64,000 nt of DNA from the NCBI GenBank assembly GCA_031266665.1, contig JAISAO010000106.1:1-64000 (forward strand). The letters run 5' to 3'. Source of the DNA: Propionibacteriaceae bacterium (lineage in GTDB: Bacteria; Actinomycetota; Actinomycetes; Propionibacteriales; Propionibacteriaceae). Positions within the stretch are counted from its first letter, which is position 1, and every line of letters begins with the position of its first letter. A model generated the notes under the pieces. That model worked only from the letters and a program-made list of their open reading frames with translations. It had not been told where the DNA came from and did not search any database. Made by a program: the position numbers and the translations under genes. Positions 45,228 through 54,097 of the stretch are shown one piece after another.

Positions 45228-46153
45228 TGGTTGGCCTGCCGCAGGGCCTCTAGATTGGCGCGCATCAGGCCAACATAGTCGTCCGCCTGCGACTGGTCGC
45301 TCAACCCCTCGATGGGGTCGAGCACGGCCGTCCTCAGTCCCAGGTCACTGGCGATGGCGTCGGCCAGGGCGGGGGAGGCCAGGACCTCGAAGAAGATGGT
45401 GGTGACGCCGTGCTGGGTGGCCAAGGCTTGGACGGCCGCCACCCGGGCCGGGCTGGGCTCGGCGTCGGGCGACAGGCCGGCGATCGGGACCTGGGTCAGG
45501 CCGTAGCGGTCGGCCAGGTAGCCGAAGGCGGCGTGGGAGGTGATGAAGACCTGGCGGGCGCAGTCGGCCAAGCCGTCGGCGTACTGCTGGTCCAACGCGG
45601 CCAGGCTGGCCCGCAGTCGGCCGGCGCCGCTCTGATAGGCCTCGGCGTGGTCGGGGTCGGCTTGGGCCAGGGCCTCGGCGGTGGCGGTGGCGATGTCCGC
45701 CATGCGCTCGGGGTCGAGCCAGACGTGGGGATCGGTCCCCATGGCCTCGCCCTGCTCGTCGTGGCCGGGGAGCAACGCCACCGCCTGGGAGACATCGACC
45801 ACGGCTAGGCCGTCGCCGGCTTGGGCCACGGCCTCGTCCACGGCCGACTGCAACTCGGGCAGGTAGACCACCAGGTCGGCCCGGCCGACGGCCGCCACCT
45901 GGCCCGGGGTCAGCTCGAGGTCGTGCGGCTCGGCCCCCGGCTGGGTCAGATTGGTCACCGCCACCAGGTCGCCGCCCACCTCTTGGACCAAGAACTGGAA
46001 GGGGTAGAGGCCGACCACCACGTTGACGGCGGCCTCATCGGCGGGCGCGGCGTCGTCGTCGGAACAGGCGGTCAGAGCGGTCAGAGCGACCAGGGGGGCC
46101 AGGAGGGGCCAGGCGAGGCGGGCGACGGAATGCTTAAATGACATGAGAATCAT
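45218..46153 (-). CDS. znuA: Zinc-binding lipoprotein of the ABC transporter
   Basis: About 311 residues, starting at ATG 46153 or 46144. Lipoprotein signal with lipobox LTAC. Metal ligands: His in AEPHDLEL, His in TDPHVWLD, His in SHAAFGY and an acidic residue in FFEVLASP. The usual long His-rich loop is reduced to GHDEQGEAMG. First gene of the operon, so it delivers metal to ZnuB/ZnuC. Zinc rather than manganese is inferred from the Zur-like box at its start. Confidence 0.92.
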   Translation of the reverse strand: MILMSFKHSVARLAWPLLAPLVALTALTACSDDDAAPADEAAVNVVVGLYPFQFLVQEVGGDLVAVTNLTQPGAEPHDLELTPGQVAAVGRADLVVYLPELQSAVDEAVAQAGDGLAVVDVSQAVALLPGHDEQGEAMGTDPHVWLDPERMADIATATAEALAQADPDHAEAYQSGAGRLRASLAALDQQYADGLADCARQVFITSHAAFGYLADRYGLTQVPIAGLSPDAEPSPARVAAVQALATQHGVTTIFFEVLASPALADAIASDLGLRTAVLDPIEGLSDQSQADDYVGLMRANLEALRQANQCS

Positions 46154-46168
46154 TATCAATTAATTATA
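46144..46168 (-). promoter_or_regulatory. Zur-like box and -10 element of the znu operon
   Basis: On the minus strand TATAAT (46168-46163) is followed by TGATAATGATTCTCA (46158-46144), a 7-1-7 palindrome close to the Zur consensus. It overlaps the expected transcription start and the first codons, so bound Zur would block transcription when zinc is plentiful. Confidence 0.7.
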
Positions 46169-46172
46169 CGAG

Positions 46173-46210
46173 GCTGTCAATCGCGCCGGCCAGCTGTCAA
46201 TCGCGTCGGC
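46173..46210. repeat. Two direct repeats with 20-base period between znuA and glyS
   Basis: gctgtcaatcgcgccggc (46173-46190) and gctgtcaatcgcgtcggc (46193-46210) differ at one position. They lie just upstream of the znuA -10 box, in the place of its -35 region, and may be activator or second repressor sites. Confidence 0.6.
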
Positions 46211-46310
46211 TGATGGGGCGGCTTCGACTAATCTTGGCCCGGCGGGCCGACCAGGACGGTCCGCGGGGCGTCGGCCCCAACTCTCCAGCGCTGACAAGGA
46301 GCCTGATCGC

Positions 46311-47687
46311 ATGGCCAGCCCGCTCGACAAAGTCATCACCTTGGCCAAGGACCTCGGTTTCGTCTTCCCCTGCGGCGAGATCTACGGCGGCACTCGGGCG
46401 GCCTGGGACTACGGCCCCCTGGGGGTGGAGCTGAAGGAGAACATCAAGCGGCAGTGGTGGCGCTCGGTGGTGACCAGCCGCGACGACGTGGTGGGGCTGG
46501 ACTCGTCGGTCATCCTGCCGCGCCAGGTGTGGGTGGCCTCGGGCCACGTCGGCGTCTTCTCCGATCCCTTGACCGAGTGCCTGAACTGCCACAAACGTTT
46601 CCGGGCCGACAGCTTGGCGGAGGACTTCGAGGCCCGCAAGGGGCGTCCGCCGACCGGCCCGGAGGAGATCCCCTGTCCCGACTGCGGGGCGCGCGGCGAG
46701 TGGACGCCGCCGCGTGATTTCAACATGATGTTGAAGACCTATCTGGGGCCGGTGGAGGACGAGTCCGGGCTGCACTACCTCCGCCCCGAGACGGCCCAGG
46801 GCATCTTCATCAACTTCCACCAGGTCTCCCGTGTGATGCGCCTGAAGCCGCCCTTCGGCATCGGCCAGACCGGCAAGAGCTTCCGCAACGAGATCACCCC
46901 CGGCAACTTCATCTTCCGCACCCGGGAGTTCGAGCAGATGGAGATGGAGTTCTTCGTCCCGCCCGGCACGGACGAGGACTGGCACCAGTACTGGATCGAC
47001 CAACGCACCGACTGGTACGTCGGCCTGGGCATCGACCGCGACCACCTGCGCCATTACGAGCACCCCAAAGAGAAATTGTCGCACTACTCCAAGCGGACGG
47101 TCGACATCGAGTACCGCTTCGGTTTCGCCGGCAACCAGTGGGGCGAGTTGGAGGGCATCGCCAACCGGACCGACTTCGACCTCAGCACCCACACGGCCCA
47201 CTCCGGTCAAAACCTGCGTTTCCACGACGCGGCCACCGGCGAGGACTACTTCCCCTACGTCATCGAGCCGGCGGCCGGGCTGACCCGCTCCCTGATGGCC
47301 TTCCTGGTCGACGCCTACCACGAGGACCAGGCCCCCAACACCAAGGGTGGTTTCGACACCCGGGTGGTGCTGCGGCTCGACCCTCGGCTGGCGCCGGTCA
47401 AGGTGGCGGTGCTGCCGCTGTCGCGCCACGAGTCCTTGTCGCCCAAGGCGCGCGACCTGGCGGGGGAGTTGCGCCAATTCTGGAACGTCGATTTCGACGA
47501 CGCCCGGGCCATCGGCCGGCGCTACCGCCGCCAGGACCAGATCGGCACGCCCTACTGTGTGACGGTCGATTTCGACACCTTGGAGGACCAGGCCGTGACC
47601 ATCCGGGAGCGCGACTCGATGGTCCAAGAGCGGGTCGCCCTGTCCCAGGTCCGCGACTGGCTGGCCACCCGCCTGGTCGGTTGCTGA
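46311..47687 (+). CDS. glyS: Glycyl-tRNA synthetase, single-chain class II
   Basis: 458 residues, dimeric alpha2-type enzyme that charges tRNA-Gly. [20 protein letters not shown] (about 18), a zinc knuckle CLNCHKRF...CPDCGARG (about 91-127), class II motif 2 [24 protein letters not shown], motif 3 near [14 protein letters not shown]. The C-terminal anticodon-binding domain begins near residue 345. Ribosome site aaggag lies before ATG 46311. Confidence 0.96.
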   Translation: MASPLDKVITLAKDLGFVFPCGEIYGGTRAAWDYGPLGVELKENIKRQWWRSVVTSRDDVVGLDSSVILPRQVWVASGHVGVFSDPLTECLNCHKRFRADSLAEDFEARKGRPPTGPEEIPCPDCGARGEWTPPRDFNMMLKTYLGPVEDESGLHYLRPETAQGIFINFHQVSRVMRLKPPFGIGQTGKSFRNEITPGNFIFRTREFEQMEMEFFVPPGTDEDWHQYWIDQRTDWYVGLGIDRDHLRHYEHPKEKLSHYSKRTVDIEYRFGFAGNQWGELEGIANRTDFDLSTHTAHSGQNLRFHDAATGEDYFPYVIEPAAGLTRSLMAFLVDAYHEDQAPNTKGGFDTRVVLRLDPRLAPVKVAVLPLSRHESLSPKARDLAGELRQFWNVDFDDARAIGRRYRRQDQIGTPYCVTVDFDTLEDQAVTIRERDSMVQERVALSQVRDWLATRLVGC

Positions 47688-47767
47688 GCGCCGGGACGAC
47701 CCCGGACCGGCCGGTTGGCGCCGATGGGCTGGCTGGCCGGGACGGTCCGGCCAGCCGTGGCGGTCCG

Positions 47768-49252
47768 GTGGGATCGAGCGGTCCGGCAACCCCGAACAGA
47801 CTGTCGGACCACGCCTGGCAGGCGGGTCGGGAACGGTCGGACGACTGGTCTTCAGCGCCCGCCGCCGGGCCACTGTCGGCTGGTCCCGCCGCTGACCGCC
47901 CTGGCCCCGGGCTGCGGCTGGGGCGGATCGCATTGCCCGTCCCACTGGTCCTGGCGCCGATGGCCGGGGTGACCAATTCGGCTTTCCGGCGGCTGTGCCG
48001 CGAGCAGGCCGAGCTGGGCGCCCCCGATGTCAAACCGGCCGGGTTGTTCGTCTGCGAGATGGTGACGGCGGCCGGGCTGGCGGCCGGTGTGCCTGGGGCG
48101 CTGGCCCGGCTCAAACCGGACCCGGGCGACCGGCTGCGCTCGGTCCAGCTGCACGGCCTCGACCCGGCGCTGGTGGCCCAGGCGGTGACGGTCTGCGGCC
48201 GGCTCGGCGTCGATCACGTCGACCTCAACTTCGGCTGCCCCGTGCCCAAGGTGACGCGCAAAGGCGGCGGCGGGGCGCTGCCCTGGAAGTTGGACCGCTT
48301 GGCCGCCATCTTGGAGGCCGCCGTCACAGCCGGCCAGCGGTTCGAGTTGCCGGTCACGGTCAAGACCCGGCTCGGCCTGGACGACGACCACGAGACCTTC
48401 CTCGACGTCGCCCGGCTGGCCCAGGAGACCGGCGTGGCCGCCATCACCTTGCACGCCCGGACGGTGGCCCAGTATTACGGCGGTCGGGCCGACTGGTCCC
48501 GGATCGCCCAACTGGTCCAGATCGTGACCATCCCGGTGTTGGGCAACGGCGATGTCTGGGAGGCCGTCGACTCCGTGAGCATGATCCGCCAAACCGGCTG
48601 CGCCGGCGTGGTCATCGGCCGCGGCTGCTTGGGCCGGCCCTGGCTCTTCCACGACCTGGCCCGGGCCTTGGGGCCGGCGGCGAGCGGCGCCACGGGATCG
48701 GGCGTGGACTGCGCGCCAGAGCCGACGGTTGGAGTCCCGTCGTGGTCTGGGTCGGACGGCGCCCTGTGGTCGGGGACGGATGGCGGTCGTGGGCCGTGTT
48801 CGGAATCGACTGTCGGCGTCAGTCCGTCGTGGTCGGGGACGGGCGGCGTCCAAGCGTCGGGGTCAATGAAGGCCGTCGCCCCGGGGGGGCCGGAGCGCTG
48901 CGGCCCCAGTTTGGGGGAAGTGGTCGACCTGGTGCGCCGCCACGCCCAACTGCTGGTAGAGCACTTCGGCGACGAGCGCCACGGCCTGTCCGACCTGCGC
49001 AAACACCTGGCCTGGTACTTCAAGGGTTTCCCGGTGGGCGGCGAACGGCGCCTGGCCCTGTCCTCGGTCTCATCCTTGGCCGAGTTGGAGCGGCTGACCG
49101 CCGATCTGGACCGCGATCTGCCCTATCCGCCGGCCGCCCAGGACGCCCCCCGGGGGCGGCAGGGGCTGCCCCGGGCCAAACTGGCCCTGCCCCAGGGCTG
49201 GCTCGACTCGCGCACCCTGGACGGCCCGCTGGAGGCGGTCGGCGGCGGTTGA
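47768..49252 (+). CDS. dus: tRNA-dihydrouridine synthase (Dus)
   Basis: About 494 residues from GTG 47768 (start uncertain; no ATG lies before the conserved region). FMN barrel with LAPMAGVTNSAFR (about 64), SVQLHG and catalytic Cys in NFGCPVPKVTRKGGGGAL (about 155), LHARTVAQYYGGRADW, GNGDVW, GRGCLGRPW. Between the barrel and the helical domain lies an unusual low-complexity insert of about 70 residues with repeated TVGVxPSWSG (48680-48890). The 3' end is repeated twice downstream (53885-54013 and 55642-55708). Confidence 0.9.
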   Translation: MGSSGPATPNRLSDHAWQAGRERSDDWSSAPAAGPLSAGPAADRPGPGLRLGRIALPVPLVLAPMAGVTNSAFRRLCREQAELGAPDVKPAGLFVCEMVTAAGLAAGVPGALARLKPDPGDRLRSVQLHGLDPALVAQAVTVCGRLGVDHVDLNFGCPVPKVTRKGGGGALPWKLDRLAAILEAAVTAGQRFELPVTVKTRLGLDDDHETFLDVARLAQETGVAAITLHARTVAQYYGGRADWSRIAQLVQIVTIPVLGNGDVWEAVDSVSMIRQTGCAGVVIGRGCLGRPWLFHDLARALGPAASGATGSGVDCAPEPTVGVPSWSGSDGALWSGTDGGRGPCSESTVGVSPSWSGTGGVQASGSMKAVAPGGPERCGPSLGEVVDLVRRHAQLLVEHFGDERHGLSDLRKHLAWYFKGFPVGGERRLALSSVSSLAELERLTADLDRDLPYPPAAQDAPRGRQGLPRAKLALPQGWLDSRTLDGPLEAVGGG

Positions 49253-49382
49253 GCCGACGGCCGAGGGGAGTGTTAACGGCCAGTTGGCAACGCCCGCAAT
49301 GACGTTGACCCGTGTCATCCCGGACTTGATCCGGGATCTGGGTCAGACTGTGAACAAGCCTCAGAGACCGTTGGCGTCTCTA

Positions 49383-49422
49383 GACCCGGGCGTGGTTGTC
49401 CTGAGACGACCACGCCCGGGTC
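49383..49422. terminator. Perfect 14-bp hairpin between dus and the lipoprotein gene
   Basis: gacccgggcgtggt (49383-49396) pairs perfectly with 49409-49422 around 12 bases, in a convergent gap. Upstream at 49319-49339 is a second small palindrome, atcccgga-cttga-tccgggat. Confidence 0.8.
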
Positions 49423-49424
49423 GG

Positions 49425-50348
49425 TCAGGTCGGCGGGCCTCCCTCCGTGGGGCCAATGACGACCTGACCGGCCACTTCGTAGATGGTCTCCATCATTCGG
49501 ATCAGGCGTTGCTCGTCCGGGTCGGGGGTGGTGGGGAAGGCCTCCCAATCGCCGTCGAAGCCGGGACGGTCAAAGCCTATGGTGGGCCAGATCTCAGTCG
49601 CGGGCGTCTCGCCGGTCCAGGGCTCCATCGGGCAGCTGTCCAGCAGTTGGCGCAACTGTTCCTCGGTCATGGTGTCGGGCAGCAAGACTATCGGCGGGGT
49701 GTCGCCGGTCGCGGGTTTGGGGTCGGCCGTCTGGGGCCAGCCGGACTGGCGGGCGCAGGCCGCCCAGTCCAGGGAGGCGGCCATCATGTCGTTCAACTGC
49801 TCCGGGTCGATGCCGGTGGTTTGGCCGGAGGCCGCCGCCTCGTCGTAAAGGCTGACGTCGTGGCAATGTTGATAGTCTTCTGAGCGGTCGGCCCCGTTGA
49901 CGGCCAATCGGTAGGCGGTGTCGGCGGCGTCGAAGGCGCTCAGGGTGGCTGAGTCCACCGTCCGGCTCGAGCCGCCGGTCCCGTCCGGCCTCTGATAAAT
50001 AAAAGTGTCGGTGTCGCTGAAATCCAATTCCAACAAGCCCCAGCCGGTGTTGTCCCCCAGCCAGGCGATGGGCAGGCCGGCCGCCGTCATGCAAGCCTGG
50101 TACTCCGCCGCCGGGTCTGCCACCGTCGGTGACGGGCTCGACCCGCCGCCGACCTGGGGCAGGCTGTGGTCCTGACCGGCGCAACCGGCCAAGACCGACA
50201 GGCCGGCCCAGACCACGGCCACGGCCGCCCAGCCGCGCCGATGCCAGCCCGGCTCCGGCCTGTTCTGCCAAAATATTTCTTGTCTGTCTGCCCGCTTTTG
50301 TCCGCTGCTGCGACTCCGCTGGGCGGTCGGCCGTCGGCCGTCGGTCAT
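49425..50348 (-). CDS. Lipoprotein of the bacteriocin cassette
   Basis: 307 residues. A basic N-terminus leads to a signal helix with lipobox LAGC (about 59). The mature part is acidic, with several Cys (QACMTAAGLP, YQHCHD, WAACARQSGW, LLDSCPMEP), and has no recognisable enzyme motif. The ATG overlaps the stop of the ATPase gene (ATGA). It could help immunity or export of the lactococcin 972-like peptide. Confidence 0.7.
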   Translation of the reverse strand: MTDGRRPTAQRSRSSGQKRADRQEIFWQNRPEPGWHRRGWAAVAVVWAGLSVLAGCAGQDHSLPQVGGGSSPSPTVADPAAEYQACMTAAGLPIAWLGDNTGWGLLELDFSDTDTFIYQRPDGTGGSSRTVDSATLSAFDAADTAYRLAVNGADRSEDYQHCHDVSLYDEAAASGQTTGIDPEQLNDMMAASLDWAACARQSGWPQTADPKPATGDTPPIVLLPDTMTEEQLRQLLDSCPMEPWTGETPATEIWPTIGFDRPGFDGDWEAFPTTPDPDEQRLIRMMETIYEVAGQVVIGPTEGGPPT

Positions 50349-51145
50349 CGTCCACCCCCGGGCGTCGTCGGCTCGGCCCTTAGCCCGGCTAGTTGGTCCG
50401 TCGTCGGGCCGTCTTCGTCTCCCAGCTGTCCCAGTATCAGTTGGCGGGTGCAAATCCGTTGGACTCTGGGATCGTGGGTGGCTATCAGGACGGTCGCTCC
50501 CTGGTCGGCCAGGGCCAGCAAGACATCGGCCAGGCGGGCGGCGTTTGCGTCGTCCAGGGCCGAGGTCGGCTCGTCGGCCAGCATCAGGCGCCCGCCCTTG
50601 AGGCTGGCCCGGGCCAGGGACAGGCGTTGCTGCTCGCCGCCGCTGAGGCTTTGCGTCGGCTGTCCCAGATCGATCTCCAGACCCGCCTGCTCCAGGGCGT
50701 TCTGGGCGTCCAGGGCGAAACCGGCGGCCGGGCGGCGGCCACGCACGATATCCAGGTTGCGACGGGCCGACCACTGGTCTACCAGGCCGTAGTTCTGGAA
50801 CAAGAAGGTCACGGTATCGGCCAGGTAGCGGCGGCGTGACCGTCCGCGCAGGTCTTGGACCGCTAGCCCGTCGACCTCGACCCGGCCGTCGAAGGGCTCC
50901 AGGCCGCCCAAGCAATGCAGGAAAGTAGTCTTGCCCGAGCCCGACTCCCCCCGCAAGGCGCAGATCTCGCCGGCCGCCAGTTGGAAGTCCCAGTTTTGCC
51001 ACAGCACCCGTCGGCCGAAGCGCTTGCCGAAGCCGCGTGTCACCAACCGGAGGACCTCCCCGGGGCCGTCGCCCGGCCAGTCGGCCGCCTCACGAACCGG
51101 GGCTGTCCCCTCGACCACCAGTGTGGCGGTCTCGTCCGAACCCAT
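50345..51145 (-). CDS. ABC transporter ATP-binding protein of the bacteriocin cassette
   Basis: 266 residues from ATG 51145; the ribosome site aaaggag lies upstream and the apparent TTG start at 51160 is part of that site. Walker A RGESGSGKTTF (about 66), Q-loop FLFQNYGLVDQ, signature SLSGGEQQR (about 165), Walker B LMLADEPTSALD. MacB/LolD-like type that pairs with FtsX-type permeases such as the next gene. Confidence 0.9.
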   Translation of the reverse strand: MGSDETATLVVEGTAPVREAADWPGDGPGEVLRLVTRGFGKRFGRRVLWQNWDFQLAAGEICALRGESGSGKTTFLHCLGGLEPFDGRVEVDGLAVQDLRGRSRRRYLADTVTFLFQNYGLVDQWSARRNLDIVRGRRPAAGFALDAQNALEQAGLEIDLGQPTQSLSGGEQQRLSLARASLKGGRLMLADEPTSALDDANAARLADVLLALADQGATVLIATHDPRVQRICTRQLILGQLGDEDGPTTDQLAGLRAEPTTPGGGR

Positions 51146-51192
51146 GGCGTCTCCTTTCAATTCAGTGTGTCACGATCAGATCGCTGTCACGG

Positions 51193-53304
51193 TCAGACCT
51201 GGCGCAGTCCGGTGGCGGCCACCCGTCGGCCTTGGCGGGCCAGGCTGGCAGCGAAGCCGAGGCTGAACAGACAACCGGCCGCCAGGGCTGCCCAGACGCC
51301 GGGGCCTATGACCAGGCCGACGGCCTGCTCGACCAGCCAGCAGACCAGCCACAACCCCGTCACCTGGGCCAACGCCACACCGTATTGATGAAGGAAAGAA
51401 CGGCCGTGGACCCGCTGGACAAACAGGCGTTGGGCCTGGGCCTGGCAATGGCTGCGCGCCAAGGTGTTGGCGACCACCGCCAGACCAATGGCCAAAGAGG
51501 TGATGGCGGCCAAGGCCAGGCCCAGTTGCTCCCGGTGCTCCACAGCCGCCGCCACCCCCTGATCGGCCACCGACTCGATAGCCGCCAAGTGTGGCGTCAA
51601 ATCCACCTGATCTATCGCGGGGCGCAGGTCCGGGACATCTCGGAAAAGAGCACCACCTTGAGTCAAGGCGGCGGTCAGGAAAGCGTCTGGCATTAACTCC
51701 GTCGCCAGCACGACGATGACGGGATCGGCCAATCGGGGCAAGTCGGGGTTGAGGGTTAGAACCGATTGGCCGGCCGCCAGCTCCACCACGGTGATGCTGA
51801 AGGGGGTCACCGGGTCGATCTCCGAGAAGCTGTCCTGCCTATAGGCCAGCAGTGTGTCCCGCGCGGCCGCCGCATAGGCCGCCGCCTCGGCCTGACGGGC
51901 CGGCGGGATCAGCAGCCAGGCCTGGTTCGGCCCCAGATCCGGCAGGTCTAACTGGCGTCCCGCCCCGTCCGTCAAAGGATTGATCGCCAGAAAAGCCGAG
52001 TTGACCTCGAGAAAGGTCCCCAGGGGGAACTGGGGATAGTCGGCGTCCGTCACCTGCACCAAAGCGACTCCCTCCGTGAAGTTGGCCGCCTCGTCTAAAG
52101 ATATGACTCGTACCACATGGCTGAGCACGAGCACGTCTTGGCCGCTGAAACGTCGGGACAATTGGCCAACGGCTTGATCGATAGACTCCCAATCGTCCGG
52201 GGCCGTGGTGCCCGCGATGGACAGGCTGACCAGATCACGCGCCTTCATCCAGGCGTCGTCCACCTGGCTGTCCTGCTGGATCTGCCGCGCCGTCGATAGC
52301 GCCGATGACAAACAAGGGAAGGCCGCCGCCCAGGCCGCGATCAGACAGGCCACTGCCACGGCCGACATCAGGGCGTGGGGCCTGGTGCCGCGCAAACGCC
52401 GGGCCACGGATAAACGGCCCAGCCCCAATTCCATCAGGGTCAAGCCAAGTTGCGTCGCCAGCAGGCCGCCGCCGGCTAAAGCACCCCATCGGGCCAGCGC
52501 TGTGCCGCCCTGGTTGAAGCCGTTGTAGCCCCACAGGCCGGTTCCTAGCGCCAGTCCTATCACGGCGACCAGGCCGAGGCCGCCGGCCAACAGGTGCCCG
52601 TGGTCGGACAGGGCAGTCCGGGCCCAGGAGCGGCCGTGGGCCTGGCGGACCGCCCCTGCCTGGGCCTGGGCCAGGCCGAAGGCTGCCCCGGCCATAACCG
52701 ATAAGGCCAGACCGACCGTCAGGGCAGCGCCCAGCGAGACCTCCACCGTGACCAGGAGCAAGAAGGTCGGCGGCGGACCTTGGACGACCTCATCGACCGT
52801 GAACCCGGCCTGCTGCAGGGCGGCCAGCACCGCCGCCGGCTGAGACACCGTGGCGTCGCCGTAATACAGACCGGTCAGACCGGTTGTCCCCAAATCTTCG
52901 GCCAAGCGCAGCTCCACCGGGCGGTCCCGACTGAAGGAGGGATAGGTAGCGCCGGGGAAGATCCGGGTGAAGACTTCGTCCTGGCCGACGAAGGCGTAGA
53001 AACAGATCGTGTCCGGCCGGTCCAAATCCACGGCCCTCAGATAGAGGTTCACCCCCAGGCGGTCGGCCAGGCCGGCCAGCCGGGTCTGTAACTCGGCCTG
53101 GCGTAAATTATCCGGCTGGGCGGTCAGGGCGAACTGGGGCGACAACCCTAGGGGTAACAATTGATCTTGTCGTTGCTGTGTCAGGAAAACCGCCCCGGCG
53201 GCCAGCAACAGATAGATCAAGCCGACCACCAACGGCAGCGCCCCGGGGATGCCGGATAGACCTCCCCGGGGCGCTGACTGCGCAGACACCGTAGGGATAG
53301 ACAT
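51193..53304 (-). CDS. Bacteriocin-associated FtsX-like permease
   Basis: 703 residues with a first membrane helix at about 15-37 (GALPLVVGLIYLLLAAGAVFL), a large extracellular part, groups of helices at about 190-330 and three near the C-terminus (560-690). The layout matches the integral membrane protein found beside lactococcin 972-type bacteriocins. It lies 41 bases after the peptide gene on the same strand. Expected to work with the ATPase in export or immunity. Confidence 0.8.
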   Translation of the reverse strand: MSIPTVSAQSAPRGGLSGIPGALPLVVGLIYLLLAAGAVFLTQQRQDQLLPLGLSPQFALTAQPDNLRQAELQTRLAGLADRLGVNLYLRAVDLDRPDTICFYAFVGQDEVFTRIFPGATYPSFSRDRPVELRLAEDLGTTGLTGLYYGDATVSQPAAVLAALQQAGFTVDEVVQGPPPTFLLLVTVEVSLGAALTVGLALSVMAGAAFGLAQAQAGAVRQAHGRSWARTALSDHGHLLAGGLGLVAVIGLALGTGLWGYNGFNQGGTALARWGALAGGGLLATQLGLTLMELGLGRLSVARRLRGTRPHALMSAVAVACLIAAWAAAFPCLSSALSTARQIQQDSQVDDAWMKARDLVSLSIAGTTAPDDWESIDQAVGQLSRRFSGQDVLVLSHVVRVISLDEAANFTEGVALVQVTDADYPQFPLGTFLEVNSAFLAINPLTDGAGRQLDLPDLGPNQAWLLIPPARQAEAAAYAAAARDTLLAYRQDSFSEIDPVTPFSITVVELAAGQSVLTLNPDLPRLADPVIVVLATELMPDAFLTAALTQGGALFRDVPDLRPAIDQVDLTPHLAAIESVADQGVAAAVEHREQLGLALAAITSLAIGLAVVANTLARSHCQAQAQRLFVQRVHGRSFLHQYGVALAQVTGLWLVCWLVEQAVGLVIGPGVWAALAAGCLFSLGFAASLARQGRRVAATGLRQV

Positions 53305-53345
53305 CTAACGAACCGGTGGTTTGGCAGACTGATCAAGAAGCAAGT

Positions 53346-53639
53346 CTAAACGTAGTTGTTCCAGTAGGCTTTTTTACTAGACAGCCCCGACGAAGAAGAC
53401 AGAGCGGTCCTGCTGGCCGCAGCTATGGCTTGATTGCATGTGGAAGCACAAGTGGTAACCGAATGTGTGTTGCCCGGGTGCCAGTAAGAAGCCGACACGC
53501 TGGTTAAGGTTGTGCTGGAAAGGAATTCCCCCCCGCCAACCCACTCGGCCGAAGCGGCGGGCGCCACGGCCGTGATGGCGATCACGGCACCGACGATGAT
53601 AGCGATCGCCTTGACGGCGATCTTCCGAAAGAATGACAT
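53346..53639 (-). CDS. Lactococcin 972-like bacteriocin precursor
   Basis: 97 residues. A 31-residue Sec signal (MSFFRKIAVKAIAIIVGAVI...PAASA) leaves a mature peptide of about 66 residues, the same length as lactococcin 972. It starts EWVGGGEF, contains the family-like SASYWHPGNTHSVTT and ends with aromatic KKAYWNNYV. Two Cys (CASTC) could form a disulfide, absent in lactococcin 972 itself. Lactococcin 972 binds lipid II and blocks septum formation in dividing cells. Followed by the dedicated transporter genes. Confidence 0.85.
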   Translation of the reverse strand: MSFFRKIAVKAIAIIVGAVIAITAVAPAASAEWVGGGEFLSSTTLTSVSASYWHPGNTHSVTTCASTCNQAIAAASRTALSSSSGLSSKKAYWNNYV

Positions 53640-53752
53640 TAATCCTTACTTTCCATAAGAGACGCGCAGAAACACAATGGGTCCAGCAAACGTAGACATG
53701 TTCCCGCTATGAAAGCATCTCTCGAAGCAGAAACACTTCCATTGTGGGAAAG

Positions 53753-53780
53753 CTATCACCCCCCCCCGCTGCCATGTCAA
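53753..53780 (-). promoter_or_regulatory. Bacteriocin promoter with a G9 tract in the spacer
   Basis: Minus strand: TTGACA (53780-53775), 16 bases including nine consecutive G (53767-53759), then TGATAG (53758-53753). About 113 bases of leader separate it from the bacteriocin start. Changes in G number would change -35/-10 spacing. The rest of 53640-53880 holds no other supported feature. Confidence 0.55.
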
Positions 53781-53884
53781 CTTGCGAAGGTAACGATTTG
53801 ATAACGAAGGCTTGATGCCTCTTGAATCGGGCGGCGGCTCTCTTTCAGAGGCGGGCGATCTGCCACTCGGAATCCGACCGCTGT

Positions 53885-54013
53885 CCAGGACGGCCCCCGG
53901 GGCCGCCAGGGGTCGCCCCGCCCCAGGGCTGGCTCAACTCGCGCACCTTGGACAGCCCTTTGCAGGACCCGTCGGAGGACCTGGCAGAGGCTCCGGCCGG
54001 CGGCTGACTGAGA
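53885..54013 (+). pseudogene. Degenerate copy of the dus 3' end (copy 2)
   Basis: 53920-53958 matches the dus gene at 49189-49227 in 36 of 39 bases (coding PQGWLDSRTLD in dus, PQGWLNSRTLD here). Upstream similarity is weaker and broken by a frame change. The copy ends in its own stop at 54005-54007. There is no start and no upstream dus sequence. Confidence 0.8.
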
Positions 54014-54084
54014 CCGGCGGCCAAGGCCGCCGGGATGAGGGCGGGAGAGAACATGGGAGCCGCCAGGCCGCAGGCCAGGTCACG

Positions 54085-54090
54085 TATCAT
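54085..54090 (+). promoter_or_regulatory. -10 box of the GNAT-like gene (leaderless)
   Basis: TATCAT, exactly 7 bases before ATG 54098. It decides the start in favour of ATG 54098 over 54035 or 54053. Confidence 0.5.
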
Positions 54091-54097
54091 TGTGCCC

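Noticed and set aside
46197..47945. 582-codon frame opposite glyS
   Set aside because: Low-complexity Gly/Arg/Asp/Val sequence without motifs, opposite a clear glycyl-tRNA synthetase.
49319..49339. atcccggacttgatccgggat as a REP element
   Set aside because: It is a good small palindrome and resembles REP cores of other bacteria, but it occurs once in the window, so no repeat family can be claimed.
49425..51002. 525-codon frame fusing the lipoprotein with upstream sequence
   Set aside because: The upstream 218 codons are an out-of-frame shadow of the ABC ATPase gene; ATG 50348 with an ATGA overlap and a lipoprotein signal is the true start.
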